Shown here one piece after another: positions 24,644 through 33,297 of a stretch of 35,768 nucleotides of DNA; within the stretch, counting starts at the first letter, position 1, and every line of letters starts with the position of its first letter. Location of the stretch: contig CAJQRU010000062.1 of NCBI GenBank assembly GCA_905612355.1, forward strand, positions 1 through 35,768, given 5' to 3'. The position numbers were made by a program, and so were the translations under genes. The notes beneath the pieces were generated by a model. That model did no database searches. It was not told the origin of the DNA and saw only the letters and a program-made list of their open reading frames with translations. Source of the DNA: an uncultured Gammaproteobacteria bacterium. Lineage in GTDB: Bacteria > Pseudomonadota > Gammaproteobacteria > Arenicellales > UBA868.

Positions 24644-24943
24644 GCCCCCGTAGCTCAGTTAGGATAGAGCAATCGCCTCCTTTGTCAGGAAACAAGGGCA
24701 CGAGAGTTGGAAACGCTCTGCGTGAATCTGCTCAAACTCGGTGAAGCCTCAGCACCGTTGGTGGTGGTAATACCGAGCCAAGCCCGTGGCAACGGGAAGG
24801 TGTAGAGACTTGACGGGCAGCACCTAAAAGCCTCACAGCTCATGGTGAAGATAAAGTCCAGACCACAAACAGCACGACTGGCAGTGAAAACTGTAGTGGT
24901 ACGAAGCGATAGGTCGCAAGTTCGAATCTTGCCGGGGGCGCCA
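24644..24943 (+). tRNA. tRNA-Arg (anticodon CCU) interrupted by a group I intron
   Basis: Exon 1 is 24644-24681 and exon 2 is 24904-24943. Joined they give a perfect cloverleaf: acceptor GCCCCCG/CGGGGGC, D stem GCTC/GAGC, anticodon stem ATCGC/GCGAT around loop CTCCTAA, T stem GCAAG/CTTGC, discriminator G and encoded CCA. The anticodon CCT (24679-24681) reads AGG. The interruption lies right after the anticodon's last base, the insertion point known for group I introns in bacterial tRNA-Arg(CCU). Confidence 0.95.
24682..24903 (+). ncRNA. Group I intron (IC3 type) in tRNA-Arg
   Basis: A 222-nt intron without an ORF. P1 is a hairpin of the exon end CCT plus intron TTGT with ACAAGGG (24692-24698), giving the required U-G pair at the 5' splice site. 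Core segments closely resemble the Azoarcus tRNA-Ile intron: 'TCAAACTCGGTGAAGCCT' (24732-24749), the CCCGT-GGCA-ACGGG hairpin (24783-24796), 'AGGTGTAGAGACT' (from 24798) and 'GAAGATAAAGTCC' (24847-24859). The last base is G (24903), as group I introns require. Self-splicing is likely; no endonuclease is encoded, so it cannot home by itself. Confidence 0.93.
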
Positions 24944-24944
24944 G

Positions 24945-25469
24945 ATGACACTCACCACTAAGACTAAAATGGATCTCCAAACTGCTGGATTGGCCCGCCG
25001 ACTGGCGGCGATCACCTATGACATGCTGCTGTTAACGGGTGTGCTTTTTGTCCTGGCCGTACCCATGCCGTTGATTGACGAGGCAACCCGCGCAATCTGG
25101 TGGGTGCAATTAAGCATTCAATTCACAGTGCTGGGATTCAGCTTTTTTTTCTTCGGTTGGTTCTGGACACAGAATGGTCAAACGCTCGGCATGCGTGCGT
25201 GGCGTATGACCATCCAATGCAACGACGGTAAGCCTGTGATGTGGCGTGAAGCCTTTATCCGGTATTTTGTAGCGCTGTTATCGTGGCTACCTGTCGGACT
25301 GATTGCGTGTTGGGTTCTGATCGAGATTGGTCACATTGACAACAACAACTATGCATTGCTGTTACTGGTTTTTATAGTACCGGTACCGGTAGCCATTGCA
25401 TTGCGCTGGCACGATCGATTGTCTCAAACCCGCATGATCGTAGTGCCAAAGCCGGCCCGCCACAATTAG
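24945..25469 (+). CDS. RDD-family membrane protein
   Basis: A 174-residue integral membrane protein with the RDD domain: 'LARRLAAITYDMLLL' near the N-terminus (RR and D of the RDD signature), 'FWTQNGQTLGMRAWRMTI' after the second helix and two more helices. Function is unknown; some members are proposed ion exchangers. The ATG at 24945 is 2 nt after tRNA-Arg, so its G-rich ribosome-binding site would lie in the tRNA acceptor stem. The ATG at 24969 fits the family's usual N-terminus but has no clear site. Confidence 0.88.
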   Translation: MTLTTKTKMDLQTAGLARRLAAITYDMLLLTGVLFVLAVPMPLIDEATRAIWWVQLSIQFTVLGFSFFFFGWFWTQNGQTLGMRAWRMTIQCNDGKPVMWREAFIRYFVALLSWLPVGLIACWVLIEIGHIDNNNYALLLLVFIVPVPVAIALRWHDRLSQTRMIVVPKPARHN

Positions 25470-25496
25470 CACGCCCTCTCGCTACGCTTAGCCCTA

Positions 25497-27281
25497 ATGA
25501 TTCGCCGCTACACAGTGACCCGCCGCGGGTATCGCCACTTCGATTACCGCCACGCCATAGCAATCATTCTCACATTGGCGATCGCAACGCATTCCAACAG
25601 CATCTTGGCAACTCAACCGTCCATTGACGCCTGGGAGCGCGGGGTTCCTGTCACGGCATCCCAGTTTATGGCGGTAATTGCACACCCAAAGGCAGCACAA
25701 GTAGCCAGACACATCTTGGCTCAGGGAGGCAGCGCCATGGACGCTGCAGTGGCGGCACAATTGGTCCTAAATCTCGTCGAACCACAGTCCTCCGGCATCG
25801 GTGGCGGGGCCTTCCTTCTGTACTGGAATGCAGCTGAAAACCACCTGTATGCATTCGACGGACGAGAAACCGCTCCGGCCACCGCCACACCGAACCATTT
25901 TCTACAAAAGGATGGAACGCCGCTTGGCTGGTGGGAAGCGGTCATCGGCGGTCATTCGGTTGGTGTGCCGGGCACTTTGCACCTATTACACACAGCACAT
26001 CGTCGATTCGGCCGCATACCATGGGCCGATTTATTTCCCCCTGCCGTGCAACTGGCGGAAAATGGGTTTCGCATCTCACCGCGTCTGGAAAAATCAATTG
26101 AGCGTGCCAAAGCGCGTGGGCTCACCGCCTTTGATGCTTCTCGACGGTACTTCTTCACTTCTGCAGGCACCCCTCGACCCGCGGGTAGCCTGCTGCGTAA
26201 CCCTGACTTTGCTCGGACTCTGCGTCAACTCGCCAAACAAGGCATTGACGCCTTCTATCACGGTGACATTGGTCGTGCGGTGGTAGACGCGGTGCGCAAT
26301 TCCTCACGCAATCCAGGATCTCTGACACGTGCCGACCTCGCCCGTTACCGTACCATTGAAAGGACGCCGGTTTGTATCGATTACCGCCAACACCGTGTGT
26401 GTGGTATGGGTCCCCCCAGTTCGGGCGGTCTCACGGTTGGACAAATTCTTGGAATCCTGTCCCGATTCGATCTGGCACATCTTGGCTATGGGGAGAAAAG
26501 TCTCCACTTGTTTGCTGAGGCTGCGAAACTCGCTTATGCAGACCGCGACCTCTATATGGCGGACCACGACTTCTCCCCCGTTCCCGTCACTGGTCTCCTA
26601 AACTCCAAGTACTTGGATCAACGTGCTGACCTGATAAAAGCCAACGCCGTTCTCAAAAAAGCCTCGGCTGGGCACCCGCCTGGCGCTGTGCTGGGTCACC
26701 TCATCCCTGGCCAGCAGTTGGATCGGACGGGGACAAGTCACCTGAGTATTATCGATACGTATGGCAATGTGCTATCGATGACAACCACGATCGAGACTGG
26801 ATTTGGCAGTCGACTCATGGTCGGAGGGTTTCTCCTCAACAATGAACTGACGGATTTCTCGTTTCAACCGCAGCGAAACGGTCGCCTCGTCGCTAACCGT
26901 GTCCAGGGGGGCAAACGTCCACGCAGTTCAATGGCACCAACCATTGTGTTTGATCCAATGGGACAACCCGTTATATCGATCGGCTCACCAGGCGGCAGTC
27001 GCATCATTAATTATGTTGCACAGGCGGTCATCGGACTGATTGACTGGGAACTTAATCCACAACAAGCCGCCAGCCAGCCCCATGTTGTCAATCGTAACGG
27101 AACGACAGAAATCGAATCCAGCGAAACTGCCGCTGCCCTTTCAGGCGTATTACGTGCCCTCGGTCACAACACTAAAATTCGAACACTGGAAAGTGGACTC
27201 AACATCATCAAGCGGCGCAAGAACGGCATGCTGGAAGGCGGAACCGACCCACGACGCGAAGGTCAAACCGTGGGGGGATAA
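25497..27281 (+). CDS. ggt: Gamma-glutamyltranspeptidase, periplasmic
   Basis: A 594-residue Ntn-hydrolase precursor that self-cleaves into two chains. A basic, then hydrophobic N-terminus with 'SILATQ' fits a signal peptide, so the enzyme is periplasmic. The large chain has 'GGSAMDAAVAAQLVLNLVEPQSSGIGGGAFLLYW' and 'DGRETAPA'. The catalytic nucleophile is Thr413 in 'GTSHLSIID', start of the small chain; 'GSPGGSRIINYVAQ' provides the oxyanion-side loop. It hydrolyses or transfers the gamma-glutamyl group of glutathione. It is convergent with gshB 39 nt away, placing glutathione synthesis and breakdown side by side. Confidence 0.95.
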   Translation: MIRRYTVTRRGYRHFDYRHAIAIILTLAIATHSNSILATQPSIDAWERGVPVTASQFMAVIAHPKAAQVARHILAQGGSAMDAAVAAQLVLNLVEPQSSGIGGGAFLLYWNAAENHLYAFDGRETAPATATPNHFLQKDGTPLGWWEAVIGGHSVGVPGTLHLLHTAHRRFGRIPWADLFPPAVQLAENGFRISPRLEKSIERAKARGLTAFDASRRYFFTSAGTPRPAGSLLRNPDFARTLRQLAKQGIDAFYHGDIGRAVVDAVRNSSRNPGSLTRADLARYRTIERTPVCIDYRQHRVCGMGPPSSGGLTVGQILGILSRFDLAHLGYGEKSLHLFAEAAKLAYADRDLYMADHDFSPVPVTGLLNSKYLDQRADLIKANAVLKKASAGHPPGAVLGHLIPGQQLDRTGTSHLSIIDTYGNVLSMTTTIETGFGSRLMVGGFLLNNELTDFSFQPQRNGRLVANRVQGGKRPRSSMAPTIVFDPMGQPVISIGSPGGSRIINYVAQAVIGLIDWELNPQQAASQPHVVNRNGTTEIESSETAAALSGVLRALGHNTKIRTLESGLNIIKRRKNGMLEGGTDPRREGQTVGG

Positions 27282-27320
27282 ATCCATTCGAAGATACACG
27301 GCTCCCGCGCCAGAAACGTC

Positions 27321-28265
27321 TTAGTTCAGGCTGTCAACAATCTCTTCGTGATAAGCACAGTCATCAAAGCGACACATTTCCTGCAGCCCTGTGGGACTGG
27401 TGATATTGATTTCCATCAACATGCCACCAATGATATCAATACCAGCGAAAACAACGCCCGCGTTAAAAAGATCATCTTTCAGTGCGGAACAAATCTCCCG
27501 GTCACGATCGGTGATTTCTGACGCCAGTGCAGTGCCGCCCTGATCAAGGTTATTGAGTTCCTCACCCTCTGCATGCAAACGCAAGACGGCTCCCAGTGGT
27601 TGTCCATTTAACAAAAGAATCCGCTTGTCACCCTCGGTCGCCGCGCCGAGATATTCCTGAGCAATCACCCAGTGACTACCGCTAACCGTGATCGACTGAA
27701 TGATGTCCATCAATCCGGTCTCCCCGGGTTCAACAAAAATAATACCTTTGCCGCCGTGGCCATCGATCGGTTTCAAAACCGTTCGCGCGTTTTTTTCAAC
27801 AAATTCTCTGATGATCTCATGGTCGCGACTCACCACTGTGGTGGGCGTTAGTGTCGGATAAGCAAGCGCCGCCAGTTTCTCATTCCAATCACGAATAGAC
27901 GAAGGTCGGTTAACCACCTTGACGCTAGCGTGCAATAAATCGAGCAACAAGGTGGTATAGATATACGTTCTGTCCACCGGCGGATCCGTTCTGATCCAAA
28001 TGACATCTAAATCATCAAGGGCAGTATCAACCTTTGATTTGATTGTAAAAGGTTCTTTTACATCGGGGTGGACACGCACCTCCTGCAACGGTGCCCGCAC
28101 CTGTCTTCCTACGGTGTAAAGATCGGACTGATCGAGATAGTAGACCGTATGCCCACGACTCTCGGCTGCGAGCATCAGGAAATAAGTGGTGTCCTTATAC
28201 GCCTTAACTCCGCCCAGCGGATCCATGATGAAACCATGCTTCACAACCCCAGCATACCTTCCCAA
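27321..28265 (-). CDS. gshB: Glutathione synthetase
   Basis: A 314-residue ATP-grasp enzyme that joins gamma-glutamylcysteine and glycine. Family motifs: 'IMDPLGGVKAYKDTTYFLMLAAESRGH' at the N-terminus, 'WIRTDPPVDRTYIY', 'VLKPIDGHGGKGIIFVEPGE' (ATP-grasp loop), and 'FAGIDIIGGMLMEINITSPTGLQEM' at the C-terminus with metal-binding Glu and Asn. The start is uncertain: a TTG at 28265 and a GTG at 28244 are both possible, and GshB normally starts a few residues before the 'MDP' motif. It lies 11 nt after the methyltransferase gene. Confidence 0.95.
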   Translation of the reverse strand: MGRYAGVVKHGFIMDPLGGVKAYKDTTYFLMLAAESRGHTVYYLDQSDLYTVGRQVRAPLQEVRVHPDVKEPFTIKSKVDTALDDLDVIWIRTDPPVDRTYIYTTLLLDLLHASVKVVNRPSSIRDWNEKLAALAYPTLTPTTVVSRDHEIIREFVEKNARTVLKPIDGHGGKGIIFVEPGETGLMDIIQSITVSGSHWVIAQEYLGAATEGDKRILLLNGQPLGAVLRLHAEGEELNNLDQGGTALASEITDRDREICSALKDDLFNAGVVFAGIDIIGGMLMEINITSPTGLQEMCRFDDCAYHEEIVDSLN

Positions 28266-28276
28266 GCGACTCAGAA

Positions 28277-29308
28277 CTAGTGGGTTTTACGGCGCCGACG
28301 GCGAAAACGACTCACAGCGACAGGCGCGACCCCTTCACAGTAGGCTCGCGTCCCAAGGGTCACGGGACCCAAACGTTCGATCACATCATCAATCTCCGGG
28401 GGAGTCCTTGGTACATGATCTATCAGCGCCTCGTTCATTGCCGCCAAGTGCTCGGGCGTGGTGCCACAACACCCACCGATGATTCGCACGCCAATGTCCC
28501 TTGATAGGCGGGCATACTCCGACATCAGTTGCGGTGTGCCGCTGTAATGAATGTCACCGTCAACGAACTGCGGAATGCCACAGTTCCCTTTCGCCACCAG
28601 AATCTCGCTCTGCGTTACCTGATCACGCATCGCCATCAACGCACCCACAAGATCGGCTGCGCCGATACCGCAATTAGCACCAAACGCCACCAGACCTGGA
28701 ACTAACTCACGATAGAGTTCCACCAACTGTTGCGGGGAAACCCCCATCATGGTGCTGCCATTGGTATCAAAAGTCATCGTCGCCACGACCGGCAAGCCGG
28801 TGTGGGCCGCAGCTAGCGCTGCCGCGCGCATCTCCTCAGTCGAGGACATGGTTTCCAGCCACAGAACATCTGCACCACCGGCTGCGAGCGCTATTGCCTG
28901 CTCTTTGAACGCAAGTTCTGCGTCACTGACATCGAGTAGGCCAACGGGTTTCAGTATTTCCCCGGTCGGCCCGATTGAACCGGCCACCACAACAGGTCGA
29001 CCAGCACGCTCCGCCACGCCCTTGGCAATAGCCGCTGCCGCACGGTTTAACTCGGCCACACGATCATCAGCCTGGTGCAACTTGAGACGATAACTCGAGC
29101 CACCGAAACTATTGGTCAATATGATGTCAGCACCCGCATCAACAAAGGCCTCGTGCAGTCCGGATACCCGCGATGGGTGCGTGACATTCCATAACTCGGG
29201 CGCTTCGCCCGACTGTAATCCCAGCGAAAAATAATTGGTTCCCGTCGCCCCATCACAAAGCAGCCACGCCCGATCCAACAACAGTTTAGTCAATGAATTG
29301 AGCGCCAT
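28277..29308 (-). CDS. Homocysteine S-methyltransferase-family protein
   Basis: A 343-residue methyltransferase that transfers a methyl group from betaine, S-methylmethionine or a related donor to homocysteine. The zinc-binding cysteines are visible in 'FGANCGIG' and 'IGGCCGTTPEH'; 'LLCDGATGTNYF' and 'ILTNSFGGSSYRL' are the barrel's substrate-side motifs. The ATG at 29308 is preceded by AGGGGG; a longer reading is not supported. The C-terminus is strongly basic ('RFRRRRRKTH'). It resembles the betaine-homocysteine methyltransferases of marine bacteria, which would fit methionine synthesis next to metA. Confidence 0.9.
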   Translation of the reverse strand: MALNSLTKLLLDRAWLLCDGATGTNYFSLGLQSGEAPELWNVTHPSRVSGLHEAFVDAGADIILTNSFGGSSYRLKLHQADDRVAELNRAAAAIAKGVAERAGRPVVVAGSIGPTGEILKPVGLLDVSDAELAFKEQAIALAAGGADVLWLETMSSTEEMRAAALAAAHTGLPVVATMTFDTNGSTMMGVSPQQLVELYRELVPGLVAFGANCGIGAADLVGALMAMRDQVTQSEILVAKGNCGIPQFVDGDIHYSGTPQLMSEYARLSRDIGVRIIGGCCGTTPEHLAAMNEALIDHVPRTPPEIDDVIERLGPVTLGTRAYCEGVAPVAVSRFRRRRRKTH

Positions 29309-29538
29309 CAGTTCCCCCTGTCGGCGGGGTAGTGGTAGCCACACATTCTTGATATGCCCTTTAGGCACTACGACCCCGAGTTAGCGAACGCTAGAGCGAG
29401 GATAAAACACGGCCGCGCTTTAGCGAATTTTTTAAGCGCCCGCAAGCTGAGAATCAAATCGGCGCTACACCACCTACCCTATGACGAATGCCTGTGGCTG
29501 TCAAATACGTTGTCGGGAAACAACAAAGCGGCAGCTCA

Positions 29539-30609
29539 TTACAAAAGGTGCGCTAATGGGCTTGAAGGGTCCACTCCCTTCATAAACGGAACTCGGCGAT
29601 CACGGTCAGTAATCTGGTAAACGGTACCGAGCCAGTTATTGAACACTGCCTTCCCCGTATCGCGCCAGGTGTTGTCGACCAGTGTTGAGAGAATCTTTTC
29701 GGGAAATTCTTCGATCAATGTTTGCGACGCTTCCGGTGCCATCGCCCGCAGCCGGTACGCTTCGAGAAGTTCGCTCGCCTCATTCGAGAAATAACCTTCA
29801 GGAAACAGAGGGTACTCGGTAATGTCGCTCGTCAAAAACCGAACCACTTCTCGTTTGTACTCCTTTAAAAGACTCACCGCATCGTATTCAGGATGCCCCT
29901 GAAAATAAACAAATCGAAATCCATCAGCACTCGTTGCAAGATGCACTCCAGCCCGCTCACTTTCGATCAAAACTCGCAGACCCGCTGCCCTCATTTCACT
30001 CGAGTAAATTTCGTTGAATCGCGAATGAGGAACATCAAATCGAGTGTTGACATCGCGAACCAACGGATGAGTACGATCCACCGGTCGATGGGCGAAAACC
30101 CCCCAACGCTTAAACCCCAGTGGCTTACGATCAATGCCATGAAAAATCTTGAGTGCCGCATGGGTTGCAAGACAGGCGCACAATGTTGAGGTGACGTGCT
30201 CACTCGCCCAATCCAAAACCTGGCCCAGCGGCTCCCAGAATGATTCATTCTCCAGTCGCAAAGAAATCGGATTCGCACCGGAGATGATCAATGCATCTAG
30301 TCCTTTCTCTTGCACCGCATCAAATTCAAAATAGTATTGATCAATATGCCTGCGTGCCGCATCACCCCGAGGGATCACGGCCGGAGAGAACGGGTAGACA
30401 TAGAACTGCACGATACGATTACAACTATCGATAAGCCGTAGAAATTGTCGTTCGGTCGGCTCTAGCGCAGCGTCTGGCATCATGTTAAGCAACCCGATAT
30501 GCAACTCACGGATGTCCTGTTCCTGCGCTCGATTTGTGTCCAGCACCTCCATCCCCTCTTCTCGCAGGCGGCGGTAACTTGGAAGACCCGTGTTATCAAC
30601 CAGCGGCAT
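29539..30609 (-). CDS. metA: Homoserine O-acyltransferase, MetA family
   Basis: A 356-residue enzyme that activates homoserine by acyl transfer from succinyl- or acetyl-CoA, the first committed step of methionine synthesis. It has 'IRELHIGLLNMMPD' and 'TERQFLRLI' near the N-terminus. The nucleophilic Cys lies in 'HVTSTLCACLATHAALKIF', and His and Glu in 'FVYFQGHPEYD'. The ATG at 30609 follows a GGGG stretch; a longer TTG start is unlikely. MetA can be specific for acetyl-CoA or succinyl-CoA, and this cannot be decided here. It lies 20 nt after the P-loop gene. The 230 nt before the next gene (29309-29538) hold no recognised feature. Confidence 0.9.
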   Translation of the reverse strand: MPLVDNTGLPSYRRLREEGMEVLDTNRAQEQDIRELHIGLLNMMPDAALEPTERQFLRLIDSCNRIVQFYVYPFSPAVIPRGDAARRHIDQYYFEFDAVQEKGLDALIISGANPISLRLENESFWEPLGQVLDWASEHVTSTLCACLATHAALKIFHGIDRKPLGFKRWGVFAHRPVDRTHPLVRDVNTRFDVPHSRFNEIYSSEMRAAGLRVLIESERAGVHLATSADGFRFVYFQGHPEYDAVSLLKEYKREVVRFLTSDITEYPLFPEGYFSNEASELLEAYRLRAMAPEASQTLIEEFPEKILSTLVDNTWRDTGKAVFNNWLGTVYQITDRDRRVPFMKGVDPSSPLAHLL

Positions 30610-30629
30610 ATTGATGCCCCACAATTAGC

Positions 30630-31484
30630 TCAGCGACGATCGAGTGCAGCCGCTACGATTTCCAAGAACTCGTCTTCGCCTCGTATGGCCATGATCTCAT
30701 CGGCATCGACGGTGACACCGTACTCATCGGCAATGCGCCGATAGAGCGGTTCCCGGTGCGCGATAAGCCTGGGAATAATCCAACAGAAAAAATCATCCGG
30801 ATTAATAACATCAATCGATGGAGTACTGGTATCCGACAAGTATTGTGGCAATTGTCGGTCAAAGAAATCATCCCGATAGTACATTGGTTTGGGTCTATCC
30901 AGCGATCGTTCGATAATTTTCTGACGCAACTGGGTTGATGGCTGCAGATAAATAATCAGCGTATCTTCCGCCAATTTTTTCATCAAGCCATCTTCATTGA
31001 GTTCACAAAGACTACCACCTGCGTCGTTAATAAAGTTTGGGTAACCGTAAGTCTCTCGCGCCCGCTCGATAAAGTCGGGCACATCAAACATGGCGGATAT
31101 TTCCGCCCGGCGATGCAATTCCTGGCGGCGTTTGAATTCGTCAAGCCGAAGACCTCCATTCTCTCCGGCCCCTATCATTCCGAGAAACTTTGACACCAGA
31201 TCAAGATTATCAACAGTAATGTTGTGTGCGATAGAAATCTCGTCGGCACGCAGAAGATCCTGCAGCATCGGATCCTTCATCGCCTGACGCTTGACAACGT
31301 CTAGGATCGGCTCCCCAAGATAACGGGTTCCAATACGATAATCACCCGAATAATGAAACCAGGCAGCCTTCGGTAATCGATTAGCGAGAGTGGTTTTACC
31401 CACGCCTGACATACCCAACAAGGTAATCGCCTTATTGGTTTGGGTAGCAAATGCCTGACCAGTCATGTCTCGCTGGTAGTTCAT
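30630..31484 (-). CDS. P-loop nucleotide-binding protein of unknown function
   Basis: About 284 residues with a clear Walker A, 'GMSGVGKTTLANRL' (residues 24-37), and an Asp-rich middle part with 'FINDAGGSLCEL'. A basic segment ('RQKIIERSLDRPKPMYYRDDFF') might form a lid. Overall it looks like a kinase or small ATPase; I do not recognise a named family. The ATG at 31484 is chosen because 'TAGGGAC' lies upstream; a GTG 36 nt earlier is possible. It sits tightly before metA, which suggests a role linked to methionine or acyl metabolism, but this is guilt by association only. Confidence 0.82.
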   Translation of the reverse strand: MNYQRDMTGQAFATQTNKAITLLGMSGVGKTTLANRLPKAAWFHYSGDYRIGTRYLGEPILDVVKRQAMKDPMLQDLLRADEISIAHNITVDNLDLVSKFLGMIGAGENGGLRLDEFKRRQELHRRAEISAMFDVPDFIERARETYGYPNFINDAGGSLCELNEDGLMKKLAEDTLIIYLQPSTQLRQKIIERSLDRPKPMYYRDDFFDRQLPQYLSDTSTPSIDVINPDDFFCWIIPRLIAHREPLYRRIADEYGVTVDADEIMAIRGEDEFLEIVAAALDRR

Positions 31485-31523
31485 AACGATCGTGTCCCTA
31501 TACGGGAGTAACAATGGCACACT

Positions 31524-32279
31524 TTAGCGACGCGTCTCTTCGATGACGCTGGCGGTTGCCGTGGCTAAGATTCTAATATCATTACCCAAAGTTACCAGAT
31601 CAAACCCTAGAGCCATCATTTTTTTAGCATACGACGGTGCTAGACAATGAATTCCCGCGCGTAATCCTGCGTCCTTTGCAGTCGTCAAGATACGTTCAAT
31701 CGCTGCAACAACCGCTGGCTCGTCTTGGTCAAGTTTGGGCGTATAACCCATCGACAAGCTCAAGTCGCTGGGCCCGATATAGACCCCGGTCAATCCAGGA
31801 GTCGAAACGATCGCATTCAAATTCTCCAGAGCTCGAGTGGTCTCAATCATGGCCAAGGTGACGATCTGTCGATTGGCGTCGTTGGCATAAGCCGCCCCGT
31901 GTTCGAAGACCGCACGCGTTGGTCCAAAACTGCGCTCGCCATCTGGTGCATAACGTGCATACCGAACGAATGCCTCTGCTTCTTCCGGCGTATTGATCAT
32001 AGGGCAAATCAGACCAACCGCACCGGCATCGAGCAACTTGCCGACAATGCCAGGCTCCAGCCACGGCACGCGCGCGAGCGGAGTCGAATCACCGATCGAA
32101 ATGGCCTGCAGCAGGCTAAGCGCAGACTGGTAGTCATTCAAGCCATGCTGTAAGTCCACTGTCAAAGAATCGAATCCAGCGCGGGCATTAATCTCGGCGG
32201 TAACGGTACTCGGGATAGAAAGCCAACCGTTGACGACGGCCTTATCTTCTGCCCATAGTTCCCTGACTTTATTTTTCAA
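31524..32279 (-). CDS. HpcH/HpaI-family class II aldolase
   Basis: A 251-residue barrel that cleaves or forms 2-oxo acid aldols such as 4-hydroxy-2-oxoheptanedioate or 2-keto-3-deoxy-sugar acids. It has the His base in 'TVDLQHG' (residue about 45), Arg in 'LARVPW', metal ligand Glu in 'LAMIETTRALENL' and Asp in 'YIGPSDLSLSMG'. A TTG start at 32279 is preferred, since GGGAGG lies at the right distance for it but touches the GTG at 32285. First gene of a leftward run, divergent from the AroE-like operon. Confidence 0.88.
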   Translation of the reverse strand: MKNKVRELWAEDKAVVNGWLSIPSTVTAEINARAGFDSLTVDLQHGLNDYQSALSLLQAISIGDSTPLARVPWLEPGIVGKLLDAGAVGLICPMINTPEEAEAFVRYARYAPDGERSFGPTRAVFEHGAAYANDANRQIVTLAMIETTRALENLNAIVSTPGLTGVYIGPSDLSLSMGYTPKLDQDEPAVVAAIERILTTAKDAGLRAGIHCLAPSYAKKMMALGFDLVTLGNDIRILATATASVIEETRR

Positions 32280-32367
32280 CCTCACACCTCCCTACAATAT
32301 TGACGCGATCGATCTCGGTTTCTGATGAACGAAATGGATTATTTTCGCTTAACTCATAGTTGATTCA

Positions 32368-33189
32368 ATGGATACCAATGACCCAACGCCTCTGACGATC
32401 AATGGTGATACGCATCTGTTCTTCATTATCGGAGATCCAATTTCACAAGTCGGATCGCCTCTGCTATTTAACTCACTGTTCCAACAGCATCAAATCGCGG
32501 CGGCGATGTTACCATGCCACGTGTTACCAACCGACCTGGGCGTGGTTATTAAAGGTCTTCGCCGGCAACAGAACCTAGGAGGCATTATTGTGACGGTGCC
32601 ACATAAAACCCGGGTTCTGCGTCTGATCGATTCGCTAACACCTGAGGCCCTGGCGACCGGTGCGGTTAACGCCATTCGACGAAATCCGGATGGCTCATTG
32701 TACGGCGCCAACTTTGACGGCCAGGCTTGTGTACGAACTTTTCAACAACTCGGCACTGATCTTCGCAACCAATCAGTACTCATCATTGGCGCAGGCGGAG
32801 CCGGCAGAGCTGTGGCAGATGCCTGTCTTCGTGAAGGAGCCAGCTACTTACGACTAGTGGAAAAAAGACCGTCGCGGGCTATCCGCCTAGTGCGGGAGCT
32901 TAAAGCACGCTTTCCCCACGCTATCATCGATGTGGGTGACCACAGCCCTGGAGGATTTACTCGAGTAGTTAATTGTTCTCCGAGCGGCATGACGACGGCG
33001 GATGCAATGCCAATCGATATAGATCAACTGGACCCTGGCACTGCGGTTGTAGACCTCGTTTTAAAACCAGTGAACCCACCTTTGTTAAAGGCTGCACAGG
33101 AAATGGGTTGCCAAACAGCTAACGGAAACACTGTTCTCGCTGCACAGGTAGATTTAATTGCAGATTTCTTCCTTATTGCGCGTGGGTAA
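32368..33189 (+). CDS. Shikimate/quinate dehydrogenase-like protein, atypical active site
   Basis: A 273-residue AroE-family enzyme. The N-terminal domain has 'IGDPISQVGSPLLFN' and the catalytic Lys80 in 'VTVPHKT', with Asp117 in 'ANFDGQ'. The NAD(P) domain carries 'LIIGAGGAGRAVADA'. Two usual shikimate contacts are changed: the S-x-S pair is reduced to one Ser (Ser30), and the common N-T-D-G reads N-F-D-G. This suggests a non-shikimate substrate. It heads a plus-strand operon with a DapA-family enzyme and a TauD-type dioxygenase. The ATG lacks a strong ribosome-binding site. Confidence 0.88.
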   Translation: MDTNDPTPLTINGDTHLFFIIGDPISQVGSPLLFNSLFQQHQIAAAMLPCHVLPTDLGVVIKGLRRQQNLGGIIVTVPHKTRVLRLIDSLTPEALATGAVNAIRRNPDGSLYGANFDGQACVRTFQQLGTDLRNQSVLIIGAGGAGRAVADACLREGASYLRLVEKRPSRAIRLVRELKARFPHAIIDVGDHSPGGFTRVVNCSPSGMTTADAMPIDIDQLDPGTAVVDLVLKPVNPPLLKAAQEMGCQTANGNTVLAAQVDLIADFFLIARG

Positions 33190-33297
33190 ATAACCAACGC
33201 CATCTGATAACAACCAGTTGCTACGCACTCGACAAACCTCTATAACGCTGTTGACAGTGCATGGCATCGATAGACTGCAACCTCATAGGAAACGATC

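Noticed and set aside
24685-24951. Minus-strand ORFs inside the tRNA-Arg intron
   Set aside because: They are chance readings of the ribozyme core on the opposite strand. No homing-endonuclease motif is present.
29309-29538. Possible SAM or SAH riboswitch before the homocysteine methyltransferase gene
   Set aside because: I looked for the known conserved cores on the minus strand and could not match them; only short imperfect inverted repeats are seen.
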